Source: an uncultured Clostridia bacterium
GTDB lineage: Bacteria; Bacillota; Clostridia; Oscillospirales; Ruminococcaceae
Reading direction: 5' to 3'
Length of the DNA stretch: 64,000 bases
NCBI GenBank assembly: GCA_945910815.1
Contig: CAMDZD010000009.1
Coordinates: forward strand, 19,627-83,626
The notes beneath the pieces were generated by a model. That model made no database searches and was not told the DNA's origin. It worked only from the letters and a program-made list of their open reading frames with translations. Positions 44,815-53,880 of this stretch are shown here, in pieces (positions within the stretch are counted from its first letter, which is position 1; each line of letters starts with the position of its first letter). A program made the translations under genes and the position numbers.

Positions 44815-44822
44815 TAACGCCC
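44799..44822. terminator. Hairpin overlapping the spoIVB stop codon, likely the ptsH terminator
   Basis: GGGCGTTA (44799-44806) pairs with TAACGCCC (44815-44822). On the minus strand TGTTTTG follows, so it can end ptsH transcription from within the spoIVB 3' end. Confidence 0.75.
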
Positions 44823-44841
44823 TGCAAATTGTTTGTCTTTC

Positions 44842-45114
44842 TTATCTTGATTCTTCGCTGAAACCGCTGTCAACAAGTTCAACAAGAGCATTTACAGCCT
44901 GAACTTCATCAGAGCCGTCAGCAATTACCTTGATTGAAGTACCGCCAACGATACCAAGTGAAAGAATACCAAGAAGGCTCTTTGCATTGACTCTGCGTTC
45001 TTCCTTTTCAATCCAGATAGAAGCCTTGAATTCATTGGCTTTCTGAATGAAGAATGTAGCAGGTCTTGCGTGGAGACCGACCTGATTCTTAACGACAACT
45101 TCTTTATAGAACAT
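44842..45114 (-). CDS. ptsH: Phosphocarrier protein HPr
   Basis: A 90-residue HPr. The phospho-acceptor His15 lies in VGLHARPA and the HPrK site Ser46 in NAKSLLGILSLG, so both phosphorylation routes are possible. No ptsI is adjacent. It carries the PEP phosphoryl group and, as HPr-Ser-P, can act in carbon catabolite control. Confidence 0.95.
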   Translation of the reverse strand: MFYKEVVVKNQVGLHARPATFFIQKANEFKASIWIEKEERRVNAKSLLGILSLGIVGGTSIKVIADGSDEVQAVNALVELVDSGFSEESR

Positions 45115-45154
45115 ATCACTCTCTCCTTAATCTGTTATTTAAACAGCTATGATA

Positions 45155-45178
45155 AGGCAGTCACATTTTTTACTGCCT
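45155..45178 (-). promoter_or_regulatory. 5' leader hairpin of ptsH mRNA
   Basis: AGGCAGT (45155-45161) pairs with ACTGCCT (45172-45178), right at the predicted transcription start. Confidence 0.55.
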
Positions 45179-45184
45179 GATAAT

Positions 45185-45213
45185 ATTATACAGTTATTTT
45201 TTCAGTGAGTCAA
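45185..45213 (-). promoter_or_regulatory. SigA-type promoter for ptsH
   Basis: TTGACT (45208-45213) and TATAAT (45185-45190) on minus, 17-base spacer. Confidence 0.85.
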
Positions 45214-45422
45214 CGGATTTTTCCGATTAAGTTGGTTTAATTTGCTATTTTCTACATTTATATTAAATGGAATGGGGAAAAATAAGTTTTCATTGTTCAA
45301 TATCACAATTTGAAAAGTTGAAATTGATTGGCGTAATCAATAATTTTCAACAGATAATTATGTGCAATACGGCAAAAAATATACATGAGGGATATAATAC
45401 ACTGATATAATTACAACAGGTA

Positions 45423-46130
45423 TTATTTTTGATTAACAGAATGTTCATATTTTTCAAGCAAATCGGGACGGCGTTCACGGGTTATTTCAATACTTTTCTG
45501 AAGTCTCCATTCGGCAATATTTTTATGATGTCCCGAGAGCAGAACAGGGGGGACTTGTTTTCCGTTCCATACTTCAGGGCGTGTATAGTGGGGATATTCA
45601 AGCAAACCGCCGTAAATGCTTTCATCTTCAAAGCATACGGAATCCGAGAGGACTCCCTTGCACATTCTTGCAACGGCATCAGTAAGCATAATTGCAGGAA
45701 TTTCACCGCCAGTAAGTACATAGTCACCGGCGGAAATTTCCTCATCAACGATTTCGTCAATAATTCTCTGGTCTACTCCTTCATAGTGACCGCATATTAT
45801 GAAAATAAATTCACGCTGAGAGAGTTCTATTGCTTTCTGCTGATTGAAAATCCTGCCCTTTGGCGACATATAGATTGTATGCGGTTTAGCATTGTTTTCC
45901 TCACATACTGCTTTATAGCAGTTATAAATAGGGTCGCACTGCATAACCATTCCCATACCGCCCCCATAGGGTATATCATCAACACGCCTGTGCTTGTCAA
46001 GGGTATAGTCACGGATATTACGGCATTTTATATCTATAACACCCTTTTTTCTTGCACGTCCTATAATGCTTTCGCCGAGAACAGCCTCACACATTTCCGG
46101 AAAAAGAGTAGCTATTTCAATCTTCATCAA
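45423..46130 (-). CDS. trmD: tRNA (guanine37-N1)-methyltransferase
   Basis: A 235-residue SPOUT knotted methyltransferase; knot motifs YMSPKGRIFNQ, ICGHYEGVDQRIIDE and GDYVLTGGEIPAIMLTDA are visible. It methylates G37 next to the anticodon to prevent frameshifting. It overlaps rimM by 14 bp. The usual rpsP and rplS neighbours are absent. Confidence 0.96.
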   Translation of the reverse strand: MMKIEIATLFPEMCEAVLGESIIGRARKKGVIDIKCRNIRDYTLDKHRRVDDIPYGGGMGMVMQCDPIYNCYKAVCEENNAKPHTIYMSPKGRIFNQQKAIELSQREFIFIICGHYEGVDQRIIDEIVDEEISAGDYVLTGGEIPAIMLTDAVARMCKGVLSDSVCFEDESIYGGLLEYPHYTRPEVWNGKQVPPVLLSGHHKNIAEWRLQKSIEITRERRPDLLEKYEHSVNQK

Positions 46131-46626
46131 AAAGTCCCTCCAGAGGTCTTATTGTCATTATTCCGGAATCAATGTCAGTATTTATAACAACATCGGCAAT
46201 AGCAGGAATCAGATAGCTTTTATCGCCGTTTTTAATTGAGTAAACATCATTTGCACCTGTCTGGAATACATCGTCAATAGTTCCGTATATTTCATCTGTA
46301 TCGGCATTTTTTACTGTCATACCAATTAAATCCTGAATGAAATAGGTATCTTCATCAAGTTCAAGGTCATCACGGTGCATATAAAGCATTTTATTGCGGA
46401 GCTTTTCAGCCTCCTCCGGAGTATCAACGCCCTCAATCTTGCATATAATCATATTTTTCTGAACCCTTGAACGTTCAATATATATTTCCTTTAAAGATTT
46501 CCCCATAAAAAGCCTGTCAAATTCACAGAGAAGTTCCGGAGAATCGCAGTAGGGCATAATTTTAACTTCTCCCCTTATTCCGTGGGTATTTACTATTTTA
46601 CCTGCCTCAAGATATTCCTTTTTCAT
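46117..46626 (-). CDS. rimM: 16S rRNA processing protein RimM
   Basis: A 169-residue maturation factor for the 30S head: N-terminal barrel (LEAGKIVNTHGIRGEVKI) and C-terminal PRC-type barrel (DLIGMTVKNADTDEIYG). Coupled to trmD. Confidence 0.95.
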   Translation of the reverse strand: MKKEYLEAGKIVNTHGIRGEVKIMPYCDSPELLCEFDRLFMGKSLKEIYIERSRVQKNMIICKIEGVDTPEEAEKLRNKMLYMHRDDLELDEDTYFIQDLIGMTVKNADTDEIYGTIDDVFQTGANDVYSIKNGDKSYLIPAIADVVINTDIDSGIMTIRPLEGLFDED

Positions 46627-46649
46627 ATAATATCCTCTTTTCTGTAATT

Positions 46650-48017
46650 TTATTCTGATACAATATTGCTAATCCATATGCCTTTTTTTATGAGGATATA
46701 GCCTATTGCAAACTTGATTATATCAGCTGACTGTACTATTGCATATATTCCGAGAACCGGTATTGATGTAAATGTGCAGAGAATATATGCCAATGAAACA
46801 GTAACCGCCCATGAATATACGCTGTCAAAAAGAAATGTAATAAAAGTCTGTCCGCCCGAACGCAGTGTGAAATAAAGAGCGTTCAGCATACCCTGCAACG
46901 GGAAAAACAGTGCTGTAATTATAATGAAATTTTTGCCGTATGCTTTTATTTCATTAGTTGTATCATAAGATTCGGGGAATATTCCCGAAAATAAAACAAG
47001 TATCACTGTAAGAATTATGCAGATTCCTCCCGCAAAACGCATAAGCTTGAATGAATCTTTCTTTGCCTTTTCATATTCAGATGCACCCAGAGTCTGACCT
47101 ATAATAATTCCCACAGCCGAACCTAAAGCTACAAATACGACATTTAAAAGATTGCAGAGAGCATTTGAAATATTCAGACCTGCTACTATTTCAAGGCTTC
47201 TTGTGGAATAGCATTGAGTTAATACGGCAATACTTCCAGCCCATAAAAATTCGTTGAAGAAAATCGGCAGTCCTTTTTTTATGATTTTTACTGCAAAATC
47301 CATCGGTACAAGAAATTTTCTGTAAATTCCCTGAAGAAATGTATGCTTGTCCTTTCTTGCAAGAGACCATATAACAAGCACTGCACATTCAACTATTCTT
47401 GCAAGAACAGTTGCAATTCCTGCACCTCTTACGCCGAGTTTTGGCATACCGAGATTTCCGTATATAAGTAGCCAGTTAAAAACTATATCAACAACTACCG
47501 AAATAATTCCGGCAGTCATAGGCTTTATGCTGTCACCCGATTCACGCAGACTTGTGGCGTATATCTGCGTTAATACAAATGGCGGAATACCAAAAAGCAT
47601 TACAGACAGATACTGCTTTGCATAGTGCATAGTAAGTTCAGGATTTACCGAATCACTTTCGCCACGCAGATACCTGCCTATAAGAAATTCATTTCCAAAT
47701 ATAAATACCGCAAGACCGAGTATTATGCAGAAAATTCCTATAAGCTGTTTCATTCGGAAAGCATTTCTGAATCCCTCAAGATTTTTCTGTCCGTAATACT
47801 GTGCGGAATATATTCCCGCACCAGACAATCCGCCGAAAACTGCAAGGTTGAATACAAAAATAAGTTGTCCGATTATCGAAACAGCAGTCATAGCTTCTGT
47901 ACCGAGACTGCCGACCATAACATTGTCAATAAGGCTTACCATATTTGTTATGCCGTTCTGTATCATCATAGGAACAGCAAGGACAAGAGCCTTTTTATAA
48001 ATACTTTTTTCGTTCAT
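46650..48017 (-). CDS. MATE-family efflux protein
   Basis: A 455-residue, 12-helix MATE transporter; VPMMIQNGITNMVSLIDNVMVG and the middle-repeat PIFFNEFLWAGS show the two-fold pseudorepeat. It exports organic cations or drugs with Na+ or H+. It begins 1 bp after the HAD-like gene. Confidence 0.92.
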   Translation of the reverse strand: MNEKSIYKKALVLAVPMMIQNGITNMVSLIDNVMVGSLGTEAMTAVSIIGQLIFVFNLAVFGGLSGAGIYSAQYYGQKNLEGFRNAFRMKQLIGIFCIILGLAVFIFGNEFLIGRYLRGESDSVNPELTMHYAKQYLSVMLFGIPPFVLTQIYATSLRESGDSIKPMTAGIISVVVDIVFNWLLIYGNLGMPKLGVRGAGIATVLARIVECAVLVIWSLARKDKHTFLQGIYRKFLVPMDFAVKIIKKGLPIFFNEFLWAGSIAVLTQCYSTRSLEIVAGLNISNALCNLLNVVFVALGSAVGIIIGQTLGASEYEKAKKDSFKLMRFAGGICIILTVILVLFSGIFPESYDTTNEIKAYGKNFIIITALFFPLQGMLNALYFTLRSGGQTFITFLFDSVYSWAVTVSLAYILCTFTSIPVLGIYAIVQSADIIKFAIGYILIKKGIWISNIVSE

Positions 48018-48018
48018 G

Positions 48019-49251
48019 TTATCTTTTTCTCTTTCTGAATTTATTTAACAAACTTTCTTTTTTCTTTGGAGCTTTATTTTTACGGATATTTTCGGATATA
48101 TCAAAATCGGATATATTTCCGCACCATTCATTATAATCCGAATCCGTAAGATTTTTCCGCAGAAAATCTCTTTCGTTATCATCAGCGTGACTGAAAAACA
48201 GTTCAAAGGGCAGAATACAACATTCGGAATCAAGCTTTTCAAGAGTATTTCCGAAGCAATCCGAATACATTTCTTTGAAATCCTGTTCACCGCAAAGAAG
48301 TTCTGAATCCTTACGCATAGCGTCAATGACTGCTGATTTGCATTTATTATCGGTTAAGAAATTCTTATTCATATAGATTCCGCCAAGAACTGCAAACCCC
48401 ATATTCTGACGGTTCTGACAGAAATCACCCTTTTGTATCTCTGAAAACGGATAATCAAATGCGTATACTGCATACATACCCATAAGACAGCGGAGAGTAA
48501 AATATTTTTCGGTATTGATTTTTTTTCCGGCTTTGCTGTATATATATCCGCAGAGTCTGCCGTTTTTGAAAAGCTGTTCACGGCAGGAGGGAAGATACAG
48601 TGACATTATACCCTGATTTATAGGTGATTCCACATCAGCCTGCAAACTGCTTCCTATATGCATTATCTGACTTGAATTTAACTTAAGCCTTTTCAGAATA
48701 TGCGGGTAAATATCTCCGTTTTGCTTTCCGAGTCCTGTCTTATCTGAAAGAAAAATCATTTTATATCCCGTTATACCGCATTTTTTCAGAATTTTTTCAA
48801 TAATGTTTTCAGTAAGGTATGTATCTTCTGTAAGTATAATTTTTTTGTTAAGCCTTTCCGCCTCACGCATAAGCTCAATACCGCATTTTCTCGGACAGCT
48901 GAATTTTATAATGAGGTCTGTTTCAAGATTCATAAGCTTTTCAGAATCTTCGGAGCTTATTCCCGATAATGAAGTAAATTCCGAGTATATTGCATTTATA
49001 TCAGGCTGTGAAAATTCATCATTTTTCCTTGCATTTTTTTCAGCCTGTACTCTTAAGGCTGAAAAACTTTTTCCGCTTTTGGAAATCTTTGAAAATTCCC
49101 CCTCCATAAGAAAATATAAATCAGTATTGTAAAGAAAGGGCATTGCCGTAAGCGTATCTGATATGCTGAAGCTTACGGCTTTTATTTTATTCTGTTTTAT
49201 CTGCACTGACATTCTTTCAAATGCATTTTTCTGATTGTCTGTTATTTTCAA
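48019..49251 (-). CDS. HAD-superfamily-like protein with degenerate active site
   Basis: A 410-residue HAD-type protein. The usual motif I nucleophile is replaced: AVSFSISDTLTAM has Ser where the family SFDIFDTL has the first Asp. The motif IV region is also changed (MHIGSSLQADVESP instead of an HIGDN box), while motif II Thr (KIILTEDTY) and the Lys of motif III (SDKTGLGKQNG) remain. It is therefore probably not a phosphatase. The C-terminal ~170 residues are Asp/Glu/Lys-rich and unmatched. It shares a transcript with the MATE gene. Confidence 0.7.
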   Translation of the reverse strand: MKITDNQKNAFERMSVQIKQNKIKAVSFSISDTLTAMPFLYNTDLYFLMEGEFSKISKSGKSFSALRVQAEKNARKNDEFSQPDINAIYSEFTSLSGISSEDSEKLMNLETDLIIKFSCPRKCGIELMREAERLNKKIILTEDTYLTENIIEKILKKCGITGYKMIFLSDKTGLGKQNGDIYPHILKRLKLNSSQIMHIGSSLQADVESPINQGIMSLYLPSCREQLFKNGRLCGYIYSKAGKKINTEKYFTLRCLMGMYAVYAFDYPFSEIQKGDFCQNRQNMGFAVLGGIYMNKNFLTDNKCKSAVIDAMRKDSELLCGEQDFKEMYSDCFGNTLEKLDSECCILPFELFFSHADDNERDFLRKNLTDSDYNEWCGNISDFDISENIRKNKAPKKKESLLNKFRKRKR

Positions 49252-49282
49252 GAAATATTTCTCCTGTTTCGGTTTTTTTATA

Positions 49283-49311
49283 ATTATAGCGTTTTATTTC
49301 TGTTTTGTCAA
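49283..49311 (-). promoter_or_regulatory. SigA-type promoter for the HAD-MATE unit
   Basis: TTGACA (49306-49311) and TATAAT (49283-49288) on minus, 17-base spacer. Confidence 0.85.
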
Positions 49312-49405
49312 CAAAATATATTTGATACTCAGGATAACCGTTGTTTTTTTCACAAAATTTTCAAGTTTTTTTCTTGCAGTTTTCCTGACTTTGTCAATCA
49401 GAATA

Positions 49406-49434
49406 TTGACGTTATGGATAAATTATGGTATAAT
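49406..49434 (+). promoter_or_regulatory. Promoter for the radical SAM gene
   Basis: TTGACG (49406-49411), 17-base spacer, TATAAT (49429-49434). Confidence 0.8.
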
Positions 49435-49466
49435 ATATATTGTAAAAAATCAAAACAGGAGTTCTT

Positions 49467-50084
49467 GTGATTATGGAAAAGAAAATGACAATAAGCTATG
49501 TTATAGGGAACAAGCTCTATATGAATATTACAAATAAATGCCCTTGTAACTGTACATTCTGCATAAGAAACAACGGTGACGGAGCATATGGTTCTGACTC
49601 TCTGTGGCTTGAACATGACCCCTCATCTGATGAGATTATGAACGATATAAAAAAATACAATCTTTCAGACTATCGGGAAATAATATTCTGCGGATTCGGA
49701 GAGCCTACTTGCCGTCTTGATGTGCTTGTTGATACTGCAAAGGCTATTAAAAATATAAATGGCTGTCCTCCTTTAAGACTTAATACGAACGGTCTTTCCG
49801 ACCTTATTAATAATAAATCCTCTTCCGGAATCCTCGGAGAGATTTTTGACACTATATCAATAAGCCTTAATGCAGGTACTGAAGATGAATATATGAAAGT
49901 TACCCGTCCTAAATACAGCAACGCTTTTGAAGCTATGCAGAAATTCGCATCGGACTGTGTTAAGACAAGTGCAAGAGTAGTTATGACTGTTGTTGATGTT
50001 ATTCCAAAAGAGCAGATTGAATCAGCCCGTGAAATATGCAGAAAAACAGGTGCGGAATTTCGTGTGAGAACTTATGACTGCTGA
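49467..50084 (+). CDS. Radical SAM protein of the TatD-linked type
   Basis: A 205-residue radical SAM enzyme with the cluster motif CPCNCTFC (CxxxCxxC) and the GFGEPTCRLDVL box. It matches the TatD-family-associated radical SAM group (TIGR04038), whose product is unknown. The usual TatD nuclease neighbour is absent here. The start is a GTG with AGGAG upstream. Confidence 0.85.
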   Translation: MIMEKKMTISYVIGNKLYMNITNKCPCNCTFCIRNNGDGAYGSDSLWLEHDPSSDEIMNDIKKYNLSDYREIIFCGFGEPTCRLDVLVDTAKAIKNINGCPPLRLNTNGLSDLINNKSSSGILGEIFDTISISLNAGTEDEYMKVTRPKYSNAFEAMQKFASDCVKTSARVVMTVVDVIPKEQIESAREICRKTGAEFRVRTYDC

Positions 50085-50235
50085 TGACAATACTTTTCGT
50101 TGCAAATAGGGAAAATAAATTATTGCGGGATTTCTTGGACAAATCAAGGCTTGAGAAAAAAACCTGACCGGTTGATACTGTACTAATTGGGGTGCTACCG
50201 TATTAAATATCGGAAGTATATCATATTATGAAGGA
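50085..50235. other. Gap between radical SAM and cytochrome-like genes
   Basis: 151 bp. No clear terminator, promoter or small gene was seen. Confidence 0.4.
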
Positions 50236-51120
50236 ATGTACCTTGAAAGAAATGTCATTATAAAAATTTTTCTGGATATTGCAATGATTATACTGTATGC
50301 GTTGCTGATGTTTGCACAGGGTTTGGGCGGATTTTTTCATGAAACCGCCGGAATCGGAACAGGTATTTTATTTGTAATTCATGTTGCAATGAATTATTCA
50401 ATGATAAAAGGGCTTTTCAAATCAGTAAAGAACGGAACTGCCAAAGGTTTAAAACTGATACTGCTTTTTTCAGATATACTGCTTGCTGTATGTATGCCAG
50501 TTGTCATTTTAACAGGAATTTTTATAGCAAAAGAATTATTTTTTATTGATTCAAGTATTTCTGGAATACTGCTTTTTAATATACATAATGTACTGTCTTA
50601 TATATGCCTTGGCATAATGATTCTGCATATTGTTCTGCATGCAAAATATCTTTCGGGAGTATTTAAAAAAATTCCTTCGGCTTTATCGGGAAATGAAATG
50701 AAATCTGCTGTATGCCGTTTTTCTGCCGGAGTTTTTATAGCAGTAATTTTATATTCCTCCCTTGCACTGAATAAAAATTTATCTGATAAACAGAATTTTT
50801 CAAATGAATATGATACTTCTAATAATGAAAACAGCATTTCACTTGAGCCAACTGAAGAATCGTATGTAATTACATCTGATGAAAATTCAGTGTCTGAAAT
50901 TATTGAAGATAATACAGTTTTTATAACTGAAACTCCCTCTGAGGATAGTATTATAACAGAAACGCAGTCACCGCCCGTTCCTACCCTTGAAGAATATTTA
51001 TCCGGTCTTATATGTACAGGCTGTGGAAAACGCTGTCCTTTGATTGCTCCAAGATGCAGAAAAGGTGATGCACAAGCTATTCAGGCTGAGCAAGAATATA
51101 ATCAGCTTTATTCATATTGA
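50236..51120 (+). CDS. DUF4405-like membrane protein with Cys-rich C-terminal tail
   Basis: A 294-residue protein: four helices (~10-185) with paired His residues at HETAGIG, VIHVAMNY, FNIHNVL and ILHIVLHA, typical of the DUF4405 flavinylation-associated cytochrome fold and likely heme ligands. A low-complexity extracytoplasmic stalk follows, then a Cys tail CTGCGKRCPLIAPRC that could hold a metal or Fe-S centre. It suggests an extracytoplasmic electron-transfer role. AAGGA directly abuts the ATG, so the true start is uncertain. Confidence 0.7.
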   Translation: MYLERNVIIKIFLDIAMIILYALLMFAQGLGGFFHETAGIGTGILFVIHVAMNYSMIKGLFKSVKNGTAKGLKLILLFSDILLAVCMPVVILTGIFIAKELFFIDSSISGILLFNIHNVLSYICLGIMILHIVLHAKYLSGVFKKIPSALSGNEMKSAVCRFSAGVFIAVILYSSLALNKNLSDKQNFSNEYDTSNNENSISLEPTEESYVITSDENSVSEIIEDNTVFITETPSEDSIITETQSPPVPTLEEYLSGLICTGCGKRCPLIAPRCRKGDAQAIQAEQEYNQLYSY

Positions 51121-51216
51121 TATTTTTTGAATACCAAAAATAAGTCGATTCCGTAATTTAACAAAGGCAGATTTAATATTTAAATCCTGCAAAATATTCT
51201 TTTTCGGCAAACATAA

Positions 51217-51240
51217 GGGCAGTCAACTGACTGCCCGTTT
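51217..51240. terminator. Bidirectional-type terminator before gyrA end (GGGCAGTCA type)
   Basis: GGGCAGTCA (51217-51225) is complementary to TGACTGCCC (51228-51236); GTTTTGTTT follows on plus. Confidence 0.8.
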
Positions 51241-51243
51241 TGT

Positions 51244-53880
51244 TTATTCTTTGTCATCAGGTTCTTCATCTGATATTATTTCATTCTGTTCCGCAAAGCT
51301 TGCCTCTTTTTCCTCGGCTTCTATTTCCTGTTCGGAAAGCTGTTCAACTTCCTGAATTTCAGCGGAATCATCATGTTCAGTACGTGTGAATGCCACAACC
51401 TTAATATCGTCCTTGACACGCATTACACGCACACCTTTTGCAATACGTCCCATAATGCGTATGTCACTTGCCTTGATTCGGATTATTACACCGTCGCTTG
51501 AAATGATGATTATATCATCTGTTTCGTCAACGACTTTAATTCCGCATACATAGCCTTTCTCATCATCAACTTTATAATTGGTGATACCATATCCGCCTCT
51601 TGACTGTATTCTGTAACTGTCAATATCAGTACGCTTTCCGAATCCCTTTTCAGTTATGGTAAGGAGAGATGCTCCCTCACGGACTCTCGCCATTGATACA
51701 ACATAATCGCCCTCACGGAGCTTTATTGCCCTTACGCCATGTGCAGAACGTGATGAAGGTCTTATATCACTTTCGCACATACGAATAGCCATTCCGTTGT
51801 GAGTTGCGACAAACAACTGCGATTCTCCGCATGTCATACGGACTCCTGCTATTTCGTCGCCGTCATCAAGACCGATTGCAATAAGACCGCTTTTGCGTAC
51901 GTTCTTATATGCTGAAAGCTCTGTACGCTTTATTTTACCGTTTCTCGTAACGATTACGATATATTTTCCGCTGTCGAAATTCTCGGTTTTTATCATCGAG
52001 GATATTTTTTCACCCTCCGAAAGCGGTAAAAGATTTATAAGGTTAAATCCTCTTGAAGCCTTTGAACCGTCCGGAATTTCATAGCATTTAAGCTTATACA
52101 TTATGCCCTTGTCTGATATGAAAAGAATATTGTCGTGACTGGAGCATACAAACATTTCCTCAACATAGTCCTCGTCACGCTGTTTCATACCTGTTACGCC
52201 ACGTCCGCCTCTGCGTTGGGTTTTATATTCATCAACCGGCATACGCTTGATATAGCCGTTGCTGGTAAGCGTTACAACGCTTTCCTCAACAGGTATTAAA
52301 TCCTCAATGTCAACCTCACCGCTTACAGACTGAATTTCAGTTCTTCTTTCGTCATTGAATTTACGGCGGATTTCGTCAAGGTCATTCAGAATTATTTCAT
52401 AAACCTTTCCTATATCCTCAAGGATTTCCTCAAGTTCAGAGATTTTCTGAAGAAGTGAATACAGTTCATCAGTAATTTTCTGTCTTTCAAGTCCTGTAAG
52501 CTGTCCGAGTCTCATCTGAACGATTGCGTCTGCCTGTTCGGAAGAAAGACCTGTTTTTGCTTCGAGACGGAGTCCCGTCATATCATATTCGGAACGGTCA
52601 AGAAGTGCTGACATATCAACATCTTTGAAACGTTCAATCATACGTGCTTTTGCTTCCGCAATATTCCTGCTTGTGCGGAGTATATTCATAACTTCGTCTA
52701 TATAGTCGGAGGCAAGCACGAATCCCTGAAGTATATGCGACCTTTCAAGAGCCTTTTTAAGCTCAAAGCGAGTTCTTCTGCGGATTACATCAACCTGAAA
52801 TTCAAGATACTTTTCAAGCATTGATTTGAGGGTGAGAACCTTTGGTTCACCGTCAACAAGTGCAAGCATAATAATTCCGATTGTATCCTGAAGCTTTGTA
52901 TATGTCAGGAGCTTATTTAAAACAAGCTGTGGATTTGCTTCTTTTTTGAGTTCGATAACTATTCTCATTCCCTGACGGTCTGATTCGTCCCGGAGGTCAT
53001 AAATGCCCTCTACACGCTTTTCCTTGACAAGCTGTTTTATACTGCTTATAAGCTTGGTTTTGCGTATCATATAGGGAATTTCGTCAACTATAATGCTGTT
53101 TCTGCCCTTTATTTCCTCAAAGTGAGTTTTTGCACGGAGTGTTATTTTTCCTCTGCCTGTTGCGTATGCGGAACGTATTCCGGCTTTACCCATAATTATT
53201 CCGCCCGTAGGGAAATCAGGGCCTTTTATACATTCCATAAGCTCCTCAAGAGTACAGTCGGGGTTTTCGATAATAAGCTTGAGAGCGTCAATAACTTCGG
53301 AAAGATTGTGAGGGGGTACATTCGTTGCCATACCTACTGCTATACCTGTCGAACCGTTTACAAGCAGATTCGGAAATCTTGAAGGCAATACAGCAGGTTC
53401 TTTGAGACGGTCATCATAGTTTGACACAAAATCAACTGTATCCTTGTTTATATCCGTAAGCATATCAAGCGAAAGCTTTGACATTTTTGCTTCGGTATAA
53501 CGGTATGCGGCAGCTCCGTCACCGTCAATTGAACCGAAGTTTCCATGACCGTCTACAAGCGGATATCTCATTGAGAAATCCTGTGCAAGCCTTACAAGTG
53601 CATCATATACCGAGGCATCGCCATGTGGGTGATAGCGTCCGAGTACAGAACCTACTGTATCGGCACATTTTCTGTATGGCTTATCGGGAGTAAGTCCATT
53701 CTCATAGAGCGTATATAAAATTCTTCTGTGTACAGGCTTGAGACCGTCTCTGACATCGGGAAGTGCTCTTGAAACTATTACAGACATTGCATATTCAAGA
53801 ATGGAATTTTCCATTTCGTCAACAACATCGACATTGATTATTTTTGAATTATCATTATACAAGGTTTTTTTCCTCCTCAC
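51244..53880 (-). CDS. gyrA: DNA gyrase subunit A
   Basis: An 878-residue type IIA topoisomerase subunit: N-terminal cleavage domain with active Tyr in AAAYRYTEAKMSK, and a C-terminal beta-pinwheel with the GyrA box QRRGGRGV (~560). An acidic tail follows. The quinolone region reads HPHGDASVYD, with Ala at the position equivalent to E. coli Ser83. It overlaps the YcxB-like gene by 4 bp, downstream of gyrB. Confidence 0.97.
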   Translation of the reverse strand: MRRKKTLYNDNSKIINVDVVDEMENSILEYAMSVIVSRALPDVRDGLKPVHRRILYTLYENGLTPDKPYRKCADTVGSVLGRYHPHGDASVYDALVRLAQDFSMRYPLVDGHGNFGSIDGDGAAAYRYTEAKMSKLSLDMLTDINKDTVDFVSNYDDRLKEPAVLPSRFPNLLVNGSTGIAVGMATNVPPHNLSEVIDALKLIIENPDCTLEELMECIKGPDFPTGGIIMGKAGIRSAYATGRGKITLRAKTHFEEIKGRNSIIVDEIPYMIRKTKLISSIKQLVKEKRVEGIYDLRDESDRQGMRIVIELKKEANPQLVLNKLLTYTKLQDTIGIIMLALVDGEPKVLTLKSMLEKYLEFQVDVIRRRTRFELKKALERSHILQGFVLASDYIDEVMNILRTSRNIAEAKARMIERFKDVDMSALLDRSEYDMTGLRLEAKTGLSSEQADAIVQMRLGQLTGLERQKITDELYSLLQKISELEEILEDIGKVYEIILNDLDEIRRKFNDERRTEIQSVSGEVDIEDLIPVEESVVTLTSNGYIKRMPVDEYKTQRRGGRGVTGMKQRDEDYVEEMFVCSSHDNILFISDKGIMYKLKCYEIPDGSKASRGFNLINLLPLSEGEKISSMIKTENFDSGKYIVIVTRNGKIKRTELSAYKNVRKSGLIAIGLDDGDEIAGVRMTCGESQLFVATHNGMAIRMCESDIRPSSRSAHGVRAIKLREGDYVVSMARVREGASLLTITEKGFGKRTDIDSYRIQSRGGYGITNYKVDDEKGYVCGIKVVDETDDIIIISSDGVIIRIKASDIRIMGRIAKGVRVMRVKDDIKVVAFTRTEHDDSAEIQEVEQLSEQEIEAEEKEASFAEQNEIISDEEPDDKE

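Larger units (their letters stand above)
45115..45422. other. 308-bp leader/intergenic region between ptsH and trmD
   Basis: It holds the ptsH promoter, a 5' leader hairpin, and an inverted repeat TTGAAATTGATTG ... CAATAATTTTCAA (45316-45345) near the trmD end that includes origin-like TTTTCAACA and AGTTGAAAT words. No ORF with a ribosome site is visible. Confidence 0.7.

Noticed and set aside
45429..46187. 252-codon plus-strand frame
   Set aside because: It lies antisense to trmD and rimM, which are certain genes; it has no ribosome site and no protein-like motifs.
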